Origin: Theobroma cacao
Lineage: Eukaryota; Streptophyta; Magnoliopsida; Malvales; Malvaceae
Direction: 5' to 3'
NCBI RefSeq assembly: GCF_000208745.1
Contig: NC_030853.1
Span: 18,669,986 to 18,733,985 of the forward strand
Length of the DNA stretch: 64,000 nucleotides
Of the stretch, positions 10,701 to 22,618 are shown piece after piece. The notes beneath the pieces are model-generated. The model had not been told where the DNA came from, searched no databases, and worked only from the letters and a program-made list of their open reading frames with translations. The position numbers were made by a program, and so were the translations under genes. Position 1 is the stretch's first letter; the number at the start of each line of letters is the position of its first letter.

Positions 10701-12309
10701 TAAACTCTAGTTTGGTTCCTTTAATCTTGAGTAGCTCTGTAATTGCTCTCACTTCAATACTACCTTATTTTATTTCCACAGCTTTGCATCCAAAAAAAAA
10801 GCTGGAAACATGCAACGATAAATTTTCCTGTGTCTTCAATGTTCTTTCACTCCCTGATCTCTTACTTTTAAGAAGATTAAGCTCTCGATGAACACAATAA
10901 AGGAGATTTGGACACCTGGAAACAGTATGGCTCCATTTACCAAAGTAATGTCTTTGATCTTGAAACCTTTTAATTAGTACTTAGATTAGTACTAATCCAG
11001 CATCAGTTAGAAGAACAAGAAATGATTTGTAACCCCTTTTAAGTGTACGGAATTTTGGGCCTTCGAGGTTTAAGAATTCCAACTTCATGTGGGTGAATAA
11101 AGCTGTCTTTTGAAAGCATTGCCATCAAAGGAGCTGATGTTTTTTTGGAATTTGATGTTCACATTTTTTTAAAAGAAGTAAAAACCTGCTTGCTTTCTAA
11201 GGACAATGTCACATGTATAACACTAACCTCTTAATTTATAATAATTTGATTGTAATGTCTGCTTGCTCATCAATCTGGAGTTGCATGTCAAGAAATTATT
11301 TGACAACCCAAGAAAAGATTCCTTTTAGATTGCCTCTTTGTTTCTTCTCTGATACCATCAAAATTATTCTTTGGTTACAAGAATACCCTTTACAGTGAAA
11401 TATTTTGAACCTTCAAGACTATCTAATCAGCCACCATGGCAAAGTTGCCCCATCTATATCTCATTTGGAAGTGCATGAAAGCAATCCTAAACATGTTAAG
11501 ATATCTTAATAAAGGTTATGCTAAATATTTCGAAATTTGATGAAGAAAGAAAAAAATTAATGATGATATTTTGTAAATATATACAAAAAATTTTATATAT
11601 TTTATTCGGAAGTGTTTGAATTAATAAATTTTTTGAATTTTTATATTATTTTTTAATATATTGATAATTCAAAAATGAAACAGTAGAGTAATGTTGACTA
11701 GCAGATCAATATTTAGGTTGACAGACTTGAAAGTAGTAACCCTATCACATGATGAACTGTTTCTTGTCATTTAAGGAAAATTACGTTCAAACATCAACCA
11801 ATACTTTACCAGCTGCATTTTTCCAATATTATATTATATATAATCTACATATATTATGATAAAAATAAACCAATACTCACCTACCACCACCTCCCAACCT
11901 CTCGGGTGGCAAGTGGTGGTAAGCAATTAGTTTGAACCTTACCCTGCCATAGGGTAATGAGTTTTCAAAATTATCGGCTTTTGTTTATATAAACTTGTTG
12001 TTTCTACCATTATAATATAAGTGGAAGAGAAATTTTGACCATTTCTTTTGATCCCTTTCAAGTTGCCGCAGTTTGACATTTTCTTTAATTAACTTTTATC
12101 TATCTTCCCCTGTTTTCTAGCATGGTCAGACCTGTCAAATACTGTCATCTTGAAGGAGTCATGCAGCTTTTTCCCTCTCCTATCTCCCTAATCTTTTTTA
12201 TCAAAGATTCTTAATATCTCATTTTCCACAGTTTTACTTGCTTTTATGGAGTAGAAAATCCCCCAAGTTGACAAGAAAGAAAAACCTAATTCTTTCGTGT
12301 CTTTACCCT
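7740..12309. other. Long intergenic region, no gene recognised
   Basis: I see only short AT-rich open frames (for example 9348-9542 and 11213-11398) without family signatures. The first few hundred bases are the likely promoter of the RGF locus. No tRNA, terminal inverted repeat or LTR was recognised. Confidence 0.45.
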
Positions 12310-12325
12310 CCCCCCCCCCCCCCCC
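12310..12325. repeat. Poly(C) run of 16
   Basis: Sixteen consecutive C residues followed by tt and five more C, in a pyrimidine-rich tract. It inflates an opposite-strand glycine-rich open frame (12188-12469) that I do not accept as a gene. Confidence 0.95.
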
Positions 12326-15300
12326 TTCCCCCAACCACTTAGCAATCAAGTATGTTATATTATGTTTTGCACACTGTTTTAGCCCACAACAATTCCTGGA
12401 TGAAACCCAAGCCCTTTTTCTTTTTCTTTCTTTTTTTTTCCTAATTTTCATTCCCAAATAGGCGTGCATTTAACCTTTTGGGAAACATGCTTAGTTCTTT
12501 TGTTGTTGTTCGAGGTGCACAGTTGCTTTGTAACAGCTATAACGAGGTAGTTAATGGATGCCCCACAACAAAAGCAGAATGAAAACAAAGAATGGAAAGT
12601 CAAGCAAACATTAACCTGAATTTAATGACAAGTAATTCTTTTTGGAGTGTCTTCAAAGGCATGGACTGCATAATTGCTAGCAGATTGTTTATCAAGTTCA
12701 CCCACTAACTCCATCAGTACCTTCTATAGAGATAAATAGAAAGGAGAAAAGGGTTGAAATCTTGAAAGCACTGGGAAAGAGGAGAGAGGATGATCAATGG
12801 TTTATGCAGTCCTCTCAAATTCTATAGAATATTTGTTTCATATTTCCACTACTTCTCAGGTGAATCCTTCAACACGTAAATTTAATGCCAGCATCCCTGA
12901 AATCAGAATGTTTAATAGCCAAGACTAGCTTTACAACAATCATAGTCCTAAAAGTTCAAAGATGTTTCAAAATGAGGTATAGCAAATAAACAGAAGCCAC
13001 AGCAGAATCATTTTGTTCTAGTACTTAAAAAAAAGTTCAACCCCACAAAGTCCAAAAGTTGGAGTGAGAACACTTCAGAGCTGCATCCTAGTCACTATCT
13101 AATAGTAAGCAGCAACAGCAGCTAAGCAGACCAACTAGGTACATTAGCCATCTCATTCAGCTCACTGACATTCTGATTAATGAGAACCTATCGGTTCGTA
13201 ACCCAAAAAAAACATAAAAAAACTATCAGCTTCTTTGAATCAAACACCCATACTTTCACTTGCAACATGGTCAGACAAAATCCTTCAAGATATAGTTCAA
13301 CCACAATCCCCGGTAAAATGTTCCTCACTATTATTCAAAAAAATGTTCGATTCACAGCAGCAACAATGGGGCTTCGGTAGTTGCCCACCAGCAAAACAAT
13401 CGTTATCCTATTACAACAGACAACAGTTCTTTCCCAAAAGAAATATGTTCTCAAGTTAGAAGCATCGTTAACTAATCATCCAATCTGAATATATCTTTTC
13501 ATAATGATAGAAATTCCAACTATGTATTCCACAACAGCTGGATACAACAATTAGCAACCTTCTGTAATTTGTTTAGCCCATAACCTGTCACCGGTCGATG
13601 GCAACTGCTGTCAGCTAATACTCAATACAGCCCCTTTAGCACCAGATTCAAAATTTCATTCTCGCTTGCAATCCAAAATTTGTTGTCTTACATAGGAGGT
13701 ATGAAGGGAATCTTACCTACCTTCCTCTGCAGCAACCATGCTGAAAAGAAATCAATACATTATTCATTCAACCCAATCGGTCAATGTAGTGGTAGATGAA
13801 ACTGCTTCACCAATTGAAACCAGACAAATGCTATGAGCATATACTAGTTGGCAACCTTCAATCTACAGAAAAATTACACAGACTGTCAAAGTATATATAG
13901 TTTCAGTTTTTTCCTTGTTGGTGATGCTACTGAAGACTGCTCTGTGGCAAAATTTTATCACTACCAAAATTCTATTACTACTTCAGCCTCGCCAAAACCA
14001 AATCTTGACTCTCTAAAATGAATTAATTACTCTTGTTGACTTGATAAAGCATTTTCTTACTGTAAGTATTTAAAAATGAAGTAGATTACTTAAGTGAGAG
14101 AAAAGGCCAACAGCAAGCAAGAAGCACCAGGAAAATTAACATTTGCTATAAAACAAAAGCTAACAAGGCAGACTAATTATCAGAAAGAACAGAAGCAGTA
14201 CCAGTTAAAATATCTTTACATGCGATTCCCAAAAACTACAAAAGATTTTAGTCAGATTACTTCTTCCACATTGTAACTATAGAACTTATGAAAAGACACT
14301 TTGCTCTAGAAAACATACAGAACAAATTCTCCAAACATTTATCAGGGGAACAACACCTTAACATTTCCAGCTAGTCAAAGATAAACTCTTAAAAAATTGC
14401 TAGGCTGAACATTCTAGAAGGTTTCGGCAAAGCTTTCTCAATATGAAGGTTAATGGAAAGGGATAAAGCATAATGTTGAATCATCTTGGAGCTGCAAAAT
14501 TAACATACAATTATATGGCGTCAGATAATAGTAAGCACCAGTTTGGATTCACTCTTCGCAGAGCATAACCAAATTCAAGTGGTTCACCATTTTTTTTTTA
14601 TGAGAAACAGTGATTGTAAAACTTCCAGCATGAAAAAACAACATTTCATTATTACTACAATTGTGGCATATTTATAGCATAAGACCTCTATAAAGAATTC
14701 AAACAGCCTTATTAGATTTATTTAAGGAAAAAAATGTAAAGAGGGTCGAGAAGAATTCCCAAACCAATAAGAGGGGCAATATCGTTGTAGAAAAATCAAA
14801 GAGTTAACAACATAGATAGTGCAGTCTATACAAGCTGTGATGAAGACAGCAAAATCATATAAATCAGCCATCAGGATATTATCCAACAGGCATGGAAAGT
14901 AAAATAACATTATGAAATGAAACTTCCTGTGTGCCAAATGTTAAGTAAGTGTAAAAAGGCTACTGCAAAAAAATTTCTTACAGTTCTTGCCCAAAAATCA
15001 GTCTTATGATATACACCCAAGAAGCCCAGCCCTCATTTAGTCATCAAAATACAACTCTGCCTAGTGTCAATGTGCATCATCAAGTCCCAGTATGGAATGA
15101 CATCACCAATTGCCTAAAAAATCTTGGTGATAGAAACAGCTTCAAAGGGATATGCCCAAGATGCTGATGCAGTAGCAAGGACCATTTGATGCTTAATCCA
15201 CCAACAAGTGAGGAGTAACTCCAGTCAAATATGTGCAGGATAGGGGAAAAAGCATGGTGTAAAAGAAGATATCATCCCTTGCTTACAAAGAAAGAGGACT

Positions 15301-15363
15301 TTGTTGCCACATGTTGACCTCTCAACAGCTTATGACCACAAATCTTGAGGCAAATTTTACAGC
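12326..15363. other. Non-coding region downstream of the F-box gene
   Basis: No coding gene was recognised. On the minus strand a 20-nt exon-like block at about 13722-13741 is flanked by ctttttcag-like and GTAGGTAAG-like borders, and several other splice-like sites occur. This would fit a spliced 3' untranslated region or a long non-coding transcript continuing from the F-box gene, but that is inference only. Confidence 0.3.
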
Positions 15364-16680
15364 TCAGTGGACAGAGGCATCAAATCTTGGCTCATAGAAG
15401 CAAACCTGACTATTGTATGACTGAAGAGCACAGCCAGCAATCCAAGACCAAACCTTCTTATCCACATCATAAAGGAGGCCCTTCCCTTGGTTCCAAGATG
15501 TGAAGCATATAAGATTATCCTGTCCAAAGCACTCAAACCTCTCAGCTGATAGCCTCAACAAAGTTCGAAAATACTTTGGTGGCATTCTACTTATCTCCAC
15601 CCACATAATCTTAGCATGATCCAATTCCCAAATTCTCATACTCTGTAGAGTACTATAAAGACCGATTCTTCCAACCAGAAACAGGCGCTTCTGTGTCCCA
15701 GCAACCAAATAGCCATCCAACAAAGATCTTGGGAACTTTGCTGGGATATGCTCCCAATATCCTGAGTCCAGCCGATACATCATCAAGCCAAGTGGTGAAA
15801 GGGTTTCCAAATACAACCTGGAGTCACAATATGCCATCTTTGAGGAGCAAAGATTAACTGCAGGCATTATCTGGTGGACTGTCCACTTATCAATCTTCGA
15901 ATCATAGACTTCAGTAGGCAGCGACTTATCACCATAAATATCACTAGTGGCTATAACTTTAAACGATTTGTCTGTTCGATCCACAACCATAATCAACTGT
16001 CTTTGCTGGTTATAGTTCATGCTCGGCAATGTTCTCCAAGTTTGTGTAAGAGGATTACATACTAAAGTTTTGAAAGTTAGACCATCAAGTCCAGAAAAGC
16101 AAACTAGACCACCTGAAGAGCCAACCAACCAGAAGGCCCACTGAGGCAAAAAATTGAATGGTATTCTATACCATGTTTTTAATGGCAAGCTAAATACAGA
16201 ACATTGTGGAGTCTGTGAGTTCTTCCAAAATGTAAGTAGACAAGGCCCGTGAGATGGCACTTGTGAGTGAAACTTAAGAAAACTATTATCTTGAAGTATT
16301 GAGTTCCATCTTTTACAAACTGAACGAAGCCGAAATATCATAAATGGAGGAACCCTTGCCAAAATCTCATTCAATAAGTCCTCAGGCAACATTGCCCATA
16401 TGTTATCTTCCATTTGAACATCAGGATGAACCGCCTTACCAAATGTAGCAACCGTTTCCTCATCTAAACCCCGTGGTTTGGTTTTTATCACCTTCTGCCT
16501 AGAGGGGCTAGTGTTCCTCGACCCTACACGACCCAAAGGGCTTGTATTCCTTGACCCACCACCCCTAATAGGTGATACTTGTTTAGGGCAACTCTCCTCA
16601 TCACGAAAAGTCCCATTTTTCATCAACTGGGAACTGGATACTCCAGAACCAGATTCAGATGATTCCCCCACAGCATCCAT
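15364..16680 (-). CDS. F-box/kelch-repeat protein, At5g15710-like
   Basis: A 438-residue protein from a single coding exon. The serine-rich N-terminus carries two SRNTSP repeats and the segment [16 protein letters not shown]. It is followed by an F-box at residues 96-140 ([18 protein letters not shown] onward) and a C-terminal beta-propeller-type F-box-associated region ([30 protein letters not shown], a final [12 protein letters not shown]). From memory this is nearly collinear with Arabidopsis At5g15710 over its whole length. F-box proteins recruit substrates to SCF (Skp1-Cullin-F-box) ubiquitin ligases; the substrate of this one is not evident. No lesions were seen. The start at 16680 is the first Met in the conserved frame. 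Confidence 0.93.
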   Translation of the reverse strand: MDAVGESSESGSGVSSSQLMKNGTFRDEESCPKQVSPIRGGGSRNTSPLGRVGSRNTSPSRQKVIKTKPRGLDEETVATFGKAVHPDVQMEDNIWAMLPEDLLNEILARVPPFMIFRLRSVCKRWNSILQDNSFLKFHSQVPSHGPCLLTFWKNSQTPQCSVFSLPLKTWYRIPFNFLPQWAFWLVGSSGGLVCFSGLDGLTFKTLVCNPLTQTWRTLPSMNYNQQRQLIMVVDRTDKSFKVIATSDIYGDKSLPTEVYDSKIDKWTVHQIMPAVNLCSSKMAYCDSRLYLETLSPLGLMMYRLDSGYWEHIPAKFPRSLLDGYLVAGTQKRLFLVGRIGLYSTLQSMRIWELDHAKIMWVEISRMPPKYFRTLLRLSAERFECFGQDNLICFTSWNQGKGLLYDVDKKVWSWIAGCALQSYNSQVCFYEPRFDASVH

Positions 16681-16956
16681 AGCTATTAATCCTCAAAACT
16701 CTAAGAAACCCAATGTTGTGTTTATCTAAAAGTCAAGGTTAACACCCAAAGATCCTAGCTCTCACAATGAATTTAAGTACCAAGCAGATAATTCCTCAAA
16801 ACAATCCATAGCTATTAATTCTCGAAACCCTAAACAAACTACTGCTGTTTCTTATCTTAAAACCACGCTATATGCCCAAATGCAAAAAAAATATATATTT
16901 TGCACCCAAAGATCCTAGCTTTCAACTGAAAACAATGAATTTAAGTGCCAAACAGC
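16675..16956. repeat. Tandem duplication around the F-box start codon
   Basis: The sequence from about 16675 to 16800 recurs, diverged, at about 16801-16956. Both copies contain tccatagctattaat, then a block around cacccaaagatcctagct, then caatgaatttaagt. Copy 1 holds the real ATG. Copy 2 has the same minus-strand context with an ATG at 16807-16809, opening a 15-codon frame (MDCFEELSA onward) that ends in copy 1. Whether copy 2 is in the mature leader or in the 5' UTR intron depends on the acceptor used. Confidence 0.72.
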
Positions 16957-17175
16957 AAACCCGAAAACCACATTAATACAATAGATAACTGAACAATACC
17001 AGCACTGTACTTCAGATAAAAAAAACCCAACTTTCTAATCAGATCCAGGCACGATAATCTTGTAAAATGATAAAAATGATTCGAAGAAATAATGGAAGCG
17101 TTGAGTTTAAATCAATGGGACGATAAAATAAAACATAGAAAAGCTTGAATCTTGGAGACTATTGAGATGGGTTAC

Positions 17176-17290
17176 CTTGGATTCAAAGAATTTATTTGGC
17201 TTATTTGCTTGGTGAGAAAAAAGCTTTGTAAGAAGTCAGAGAAGTAAAATCCTGGCATAGAAATGATAGAACCTAACCTTAGGAGCCAAG
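17176..17290 (-). other. Probable non-coding first exon of the F-box gene
   Basis: On the minus strand the sequence ending CCAAG is followed by GTAACCC, a good 5' splice site at 17175/17174. Acceptor candidates (acttttag, tttcttag) lie at about 16700-16735 just before the ATG. A 5' UTR intron of about 450 nt is therefore likely. The upstream end of the exon is only approximate. Confidence 0.45.
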
Positions 17291-18625
17291 GACCCTTACA
17301 TTGTTTTTCTGATTTATTTTGTCATTGTTTGAGAAAAAAAAATTTTAAATAGATTTTTAAGTGAGAGATTGGAGACCCAATCTGGTGCAGACCATGTCAT
17401 TGAATGTCCAATGAAGACGTGACACAGCAACAAATTTGGAATTGATTGGTCAATGACTTAAATGGTTGTTTCAAATGCTTAAGAAATTGTGTCCCCACTA
17501 ACTAGTCTTTAATCAATTACAGAGGCTAGAAATTATTGTAGACATTTTTATCCGTTACTCTTATAAAGTTTGCTATCCCTTACTAAATCAAGATACCATA
17601 TTTTATTAAAAATTGATCACTTATAATCTTTCAATAACTTACTAATGTTCATATAATACTAATGTTGAAGTAAAATTTAAACAAAAAAGTGTTCCCATAT
17701 GATTAAGATCCAATCCAATCATGACCAAATGGAATTCTAGATTTATGGACGATGGTGAGTCACGAGTATGGGATACATATATTGTAGGGCAGTCGATGAA
17801 GAAGTGTTGAAAAATCAGACAGGTTAAACTTTGGGATTTGATTTGTGTCTTTTGTTTGGTGCTGCCTTTGTTGGGCTCCACTAATTGTCTCTGCCTGCTT
17901 CTTGTTGATGACTCCATGACAGGATTGTTGTTTGCAGATTTGGTGGGTTGGGTCTACAATGAAAATGGGTTCCATTTTTGTGTTGTAGTTCTGACATCGG
18001 CTATGAATTGAAGAGATTTGGTTCAAAATCAAGTCAAGAATTAGAGTATAAAAACGTTTTAAACTAGTTTAGAACCGAAATGAAGCTGCTTTCTAATTTG
18101 ATGTTTCTGCAACAGCTCCTAGACCTTGATCCTGCCAAAAATGGGGTTGAGGCAAGGTAGCTAGAGAATCCAACCTTCACGGTGAAGGTGCCTGTTGGCT
18201 GCGAAGACTACAGAGTGGAGAAAAACTTGGGAAAACAGTTTCCATTTCTTGAGGAGGACAGTGCTTCTTTGTTCTCTTTTCAAGGATATGGTATTCCACA
18301 TTTTCCAATATAAATGAGTAAAATTTGGCACCGGTGTCAAGCTCCTTGCAACATGTAAGATCACTTGCAAAGCTAGGACTTCTAGTACTTGTCTTGTACC
18401 TGAAAAAAATGTGTTAAAAGTCGGCTCCTCAACAAAACAATGAACTTCGAATATATTTAAAAAAAATTGAAGAGAAAGATAATTCCATTGCAAATATGAA
18501 ATGTAATTATCAAATTTTCATAATAATTTATTTACGTGATTATATTTACATTATCTATTTATTTATTTATCTATCTATTAATTATGAAAAGATGACTTAA
18601 TAATTGATTTTCAATATTTCTATTA
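17291..18625. other. Intergenic, no gene recognised
   Basis: It contains the F-box gene promoter side. Minus-strand open frames at 17642-18032 and 18161-18493 have no family I recognise. Nothing else was seen. Confidence 0.4.
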
Positions 18626-19037
18626 GTGTATGTTTGGCCTAACTTTTTTTCAGCTTATTTACCCTTTAAAAGTAAAAACTAGACCAAACATAAATTTTTG
18701 AAAAGCTCTTAAAAAAAAAACTTTTTTTTAAAAAAAACAAAATTTTTTAAAAAAAAAGCTTAAAAAAAAGCTCCAAGGAATAACTTTTTCTTCTCTTCTT
18801 TTAAAAATACAGAAGAATTTTTATTTTTGTTTCAAAAATATCCTCATTTGTTAAAAATAATTACAGTATTACCCTCTCAAAAAATACCTTTTATGATAAT
18901 TTAACAAAAATTATAATTTATAAAAAAGAACTTATTAAAAATTATCAAATAATTTTAATTTAATTTTAAAAGTTATTATTTTCATAAGAGCTTCATAATA
19001 GTTTTTAAATTAAAAAAAAATTAAACCAAACAGTCTC
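18626..19037. mobile_element. Tourist-like MITE, copy A (412 bp)
   Basis: The element starts GTGTATGTTTGGCC and ends CCAAACAGTCTC, an imperfect terminal inverted repeat built on TGTTTGG. It is flanked on both sides by TTA (18623-18625 and 19038-19040), the target duplication of PIF/Harbinger and Tourist elements. The interior is very AT-rich and non-coding. A second, inverted copy at 44496-44888 aligns along its whole length, which confirms the borders. It is non-autonomous; no transposase is in the window. Confidence 0.85.
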
Positions 19038-19040
19038 TTA

Positions 19041-22000
19041 TTTTTTGATTGTTTCAATCTTATCTTATCCTTATGTATTGACTGTTTATTTCATAAGCTA
19101 TGAGTGTTATTTGGGCCGTTTTGCCCTTTGATCCTCCTTTGCCCCTTTTGCTTAATAATATTTTAATCTTTTAACGGTTAGGTTTCATAATTGCATTTGC
19201 TATTTTATACTTCCAGCTTTGAATTAAAACATTTTTTACATCTTTCCTAGCAATAGGGTGGTAGCATGCGGGGGAAGAATAAAATAAGTTTTGGGCTGAA
19301 TTACCACTCAATCGGCAATCTGTTTGGAATAGTGTTTGGTGGTTGAATAATAACTTTGGGACTAAATCCTATCAATGGCTATAAAATAAAGACAGTAAAA
19401 GGGTACATCCTACAGGCCCAACCATTCCAACTCAGCCCAGTGAAGACACTGAGGCAGATCAAAAGGCCCATAAAGTTTCAATCAAGTCTAAATCTATCCA
19501 CAGTCTTGTAGAGTCTGATTAGCCCACTCTGCAAAAATATTTGGTTACAACTAAAAGGAAATACACCTTTTGTCTCCAAGCATTCCAGTTTGGTTCTCTT
19601 GGACCGTTTGCACTGAACATCTACTTTTGAGCGGGCATTGCTCGTCCAATAGCTCAATGAGGAACTAGCGTATTGTAACTTGGAGCATAACCCAAGGCAT
19701 CAAACATTGATAAAGCATTTCCGGTCATCTCATTACATTATTGAATAATAAATCTCACATTACTGAAAGATATGATGAGTTTTAAATTTATAAATAAAAA
19801 TCTTCTTTTATCTATTAAGTATGTTTTTTTGAATTAAAAATATAGATTTATAACACTTGAGATTTTTCAATTTTAAACTTTGCTAACAAGAGATAATGTT
19901 TTATTGCACAATAAAGCTCCCAATATCCAACTTTGCTAACAACAGCTTGAGCTAGAGTGGAAAGGACAATCGTAAGAAATCAATACTAAGATTTTCAATA
20001 GAGATATAGGCAAGAGTAAGAAATCAATCAATGCTAGATTTCTATACAGTAAGGATTAGTGACTGAATTAAAATTTTGGTCATATTAAGTATAATCTTTG
20101 TAATGAAAATTAATGTGTCACATAAAAATTCACTGCTAATTGTGAAATTTGTTGCAGTGAGCTATGTGAACCACATCCACTAGAATATTTATTATGATTG
20201 CCCCCTTTGAGATGCACGTGAACAGGATTTCAATTCAACGAAGACATGAAAGTGTGGTATGACTTTGAATTATCATAGCTGACATGTTGCAGTCCCTACA
20301 AAACCCTGGAATTATTGCAGGGACCCAGGAATCCACATCTAGATATTGGAATGTAAATATATTATTAAGAGGCTATCACAAGTTAATCTTCCATGTTGCA
20401 ACGAATTAAAGAATGTGGTGACAAAATAACTTTTTCCCTGAAACGCAACCCTCCAAGAAGTGGAAGACTGAGGAAAATGGTGCGGTTTTGGGCAGAAAAA
20501 GATGGTCTTGGCCCCATGAAAGCTCATAACGACCTCAAAAGAAATATAACTATCAATTCCTTGCAGTCTGCAGTGACCGGTGGGAGTGGAGCCCTTGTTG
20601 AACAGATATTGTTAAACAGCTCTCACTGAATGTCAAAAATATTGGGAAAAAAAAATGAAAAAACTCAATTGCAATCATTGGAGGTTGCTTCAATCTGTTC
20701 TCTCACTTGGCCCCAACCATTCACCATTTCCTTTTTTTTTTTTCCAAATTTTATCCAACCTTTAACACTTTTAAGTTAAAAAAACACGTGTATTTGGAAC
20801 TACATTTTGGTTCAATTATGGACCAAAATATCTTTGAAAGTTTTTATTTTTATCCATAGAAAATTAATGGTATGGTTGATCCTTTCTATTGAAAGAGCTT
20901 GCCTTATGCCACTTGCCAGAAAACAAGAAATTTGGAGGGCACTACCTTAAGGCAGAGTTAAGAAAGGGTGACTTGGCTTCAAATATTGGGCACCAAAATT
21001 AATGAAAATTTCAAGATAGAAAATTGCTTTTTCTTTTCCTTGTTGGGGTGTTGATGTTTCTTTCTTTCGGCAGCTAATTAATTGTATGCCAAAAGGATAC
21101 GAAGAAACAGAATATTAGAAAGTGGCCATGAAAAGAAACTTTGATTATTTAGCCACAAATTTATTGTATTGTTGCAGGATGAAAAAAAAAAAAAGAACTT
21201 GTCGGCTGCCTACTAGCTAGGGCCAATAGTAAGCAACTTCTGATACTCTTTTCCTTTATAAAATTAAGAAGATAGATGAAATTTGGAGGGACAAAAACAC
21301 CACTGAAAAACCTGCAAATTATTCAGTTTAGGGGGGGTCAGGTCAAGACTGCAAGTACTCTTTGGTCTTTTCAATTAATTTTAGTCACTTATTGATCATA
21401 TTTAATACATGGATGTGACAATGTAGATTTCATAGAAACAAATAAAGATATAAAATAAAAACTGAAAAAGCAATTGATATTGATGGGGAGCCTTCCGTCG
21501 TAGATAACATCATTAATACGTGATCTGCTCTCTTTAAAGCATTTAAAAAAAATCAATGTCCTCCACGGATGGGTAGTCAAATAAAATTCCAAAATCATTT
21601 CATTAGTGTCTTCACAGGTTGGGTGGCTCTATCCTATCCTCCATGAATAGGTATGCAATCTTAAAAAAAAAAAACAAAAAGCATAATTATAAATAGGTCA
21701 ATAATCATCAAGTCTTTGGTTTGGGACTTTATTACTTGCAAATGGGTTTGAAGGCATTAGAGAGTAGCCAATGCCGGAATGAGTAAAATTGAATTGGATC
21801 AATGACTTAATTAAATTGAATATAAACTTAAAATTAAATCGATCAAATTAATTTAATATTTGATTAGTTTAATTTTTAAAAAAATTTGATCAATTTTGAT
21901 TAATTTTTTTAAAATATTTAATTCATTAATCTTTAATTATGATTAACTGAATGGACCAATTGCTCACCTTTAACAAATACCTTTAATTCAACTTACATTT

Positions 22001-22090
22001 TATTTTAAAAAATAAAATAAAATGCTCAATGAATCTTAATTATTCTTCTTATATATATAAAAAAATTTGCAAGTTACTCTTTTATATATA
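19041..22090. other. Intergenic, no gene recognised
   Basis: AT-rich sequence with a short open frame at 20393-20629 (78 codons) of no known family. The region ends at the Helitron insertion point inside a TATATA tract. Confidence 0.4.
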
Positions 22091-22118
22091 CTAGGAAGAC
22101 AGCCTGTGCGATGCTGCA
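22091..22118 (-). other. Helitron 3' terminus: hairpin and CTAG
   Basis: The minus strand reads CCTGCAGCATCGCACAGG, then CTGTCTTC, then CTAG. The hairpin keeps the GCATCGCA core common in plant Helitron ends, but its arms (CCTG/CAGG) are imperfect compared with longer perfect stems. It acts as the replication terminator in rolling-circle transposition. Confidence 0.78.
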
Positions 22119-22618
22119 GGTTGTTAATTAAATGAAAAATTTTTTAATAATAGAAAGATATTTATGAAGTAAATTAATTTTCTTACATAATAGTTGATTG
22201 CATATAGAGGAGAAAACAAATTTGTACATTTGTGGAGAATTGGAGTGTTAGAAGAACAGAAGTAATAGAAATTATATATTACATATTTGTAGAGTAAGAG
22301 GTGTTTATGTAGTTCTTGAAATATGCATACAAAAATGCTGTAGAGATATTGATAGTAGTGGCAAAATAGTAGCATATAAAATTTTGTCATTGTGATATTA
22401 TCTGATGATTTTTTTCATATACATTGTTGTAATATGCAGATAACTAAAACATTCTGCATATATGGCAAAACTTACTACTTTGTCCAAAAAGTTTGATGCC
22501 TATCCTTTTGCTTGTGTTTTGCATCTCCTGTTCATATGATAGGATTACGTCGTTTTAGTTTGATTGTTTTTATGATATTATTGCTGTAAAAAGAAGTAAG
22601 TTAATTGAAAGAGTTTAC

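Noticed and set aside
12188..12469. 93-codon minus-strand frame with a glycine run
   Set aside because: Created by the poly(C) run and low-complexity pyrimidine tracts; no family signature.
17642..18493. Three minus-strand frames of 90-110 codons
   Set aside because: No recognised family, no clear splice structure, overlapping one another.
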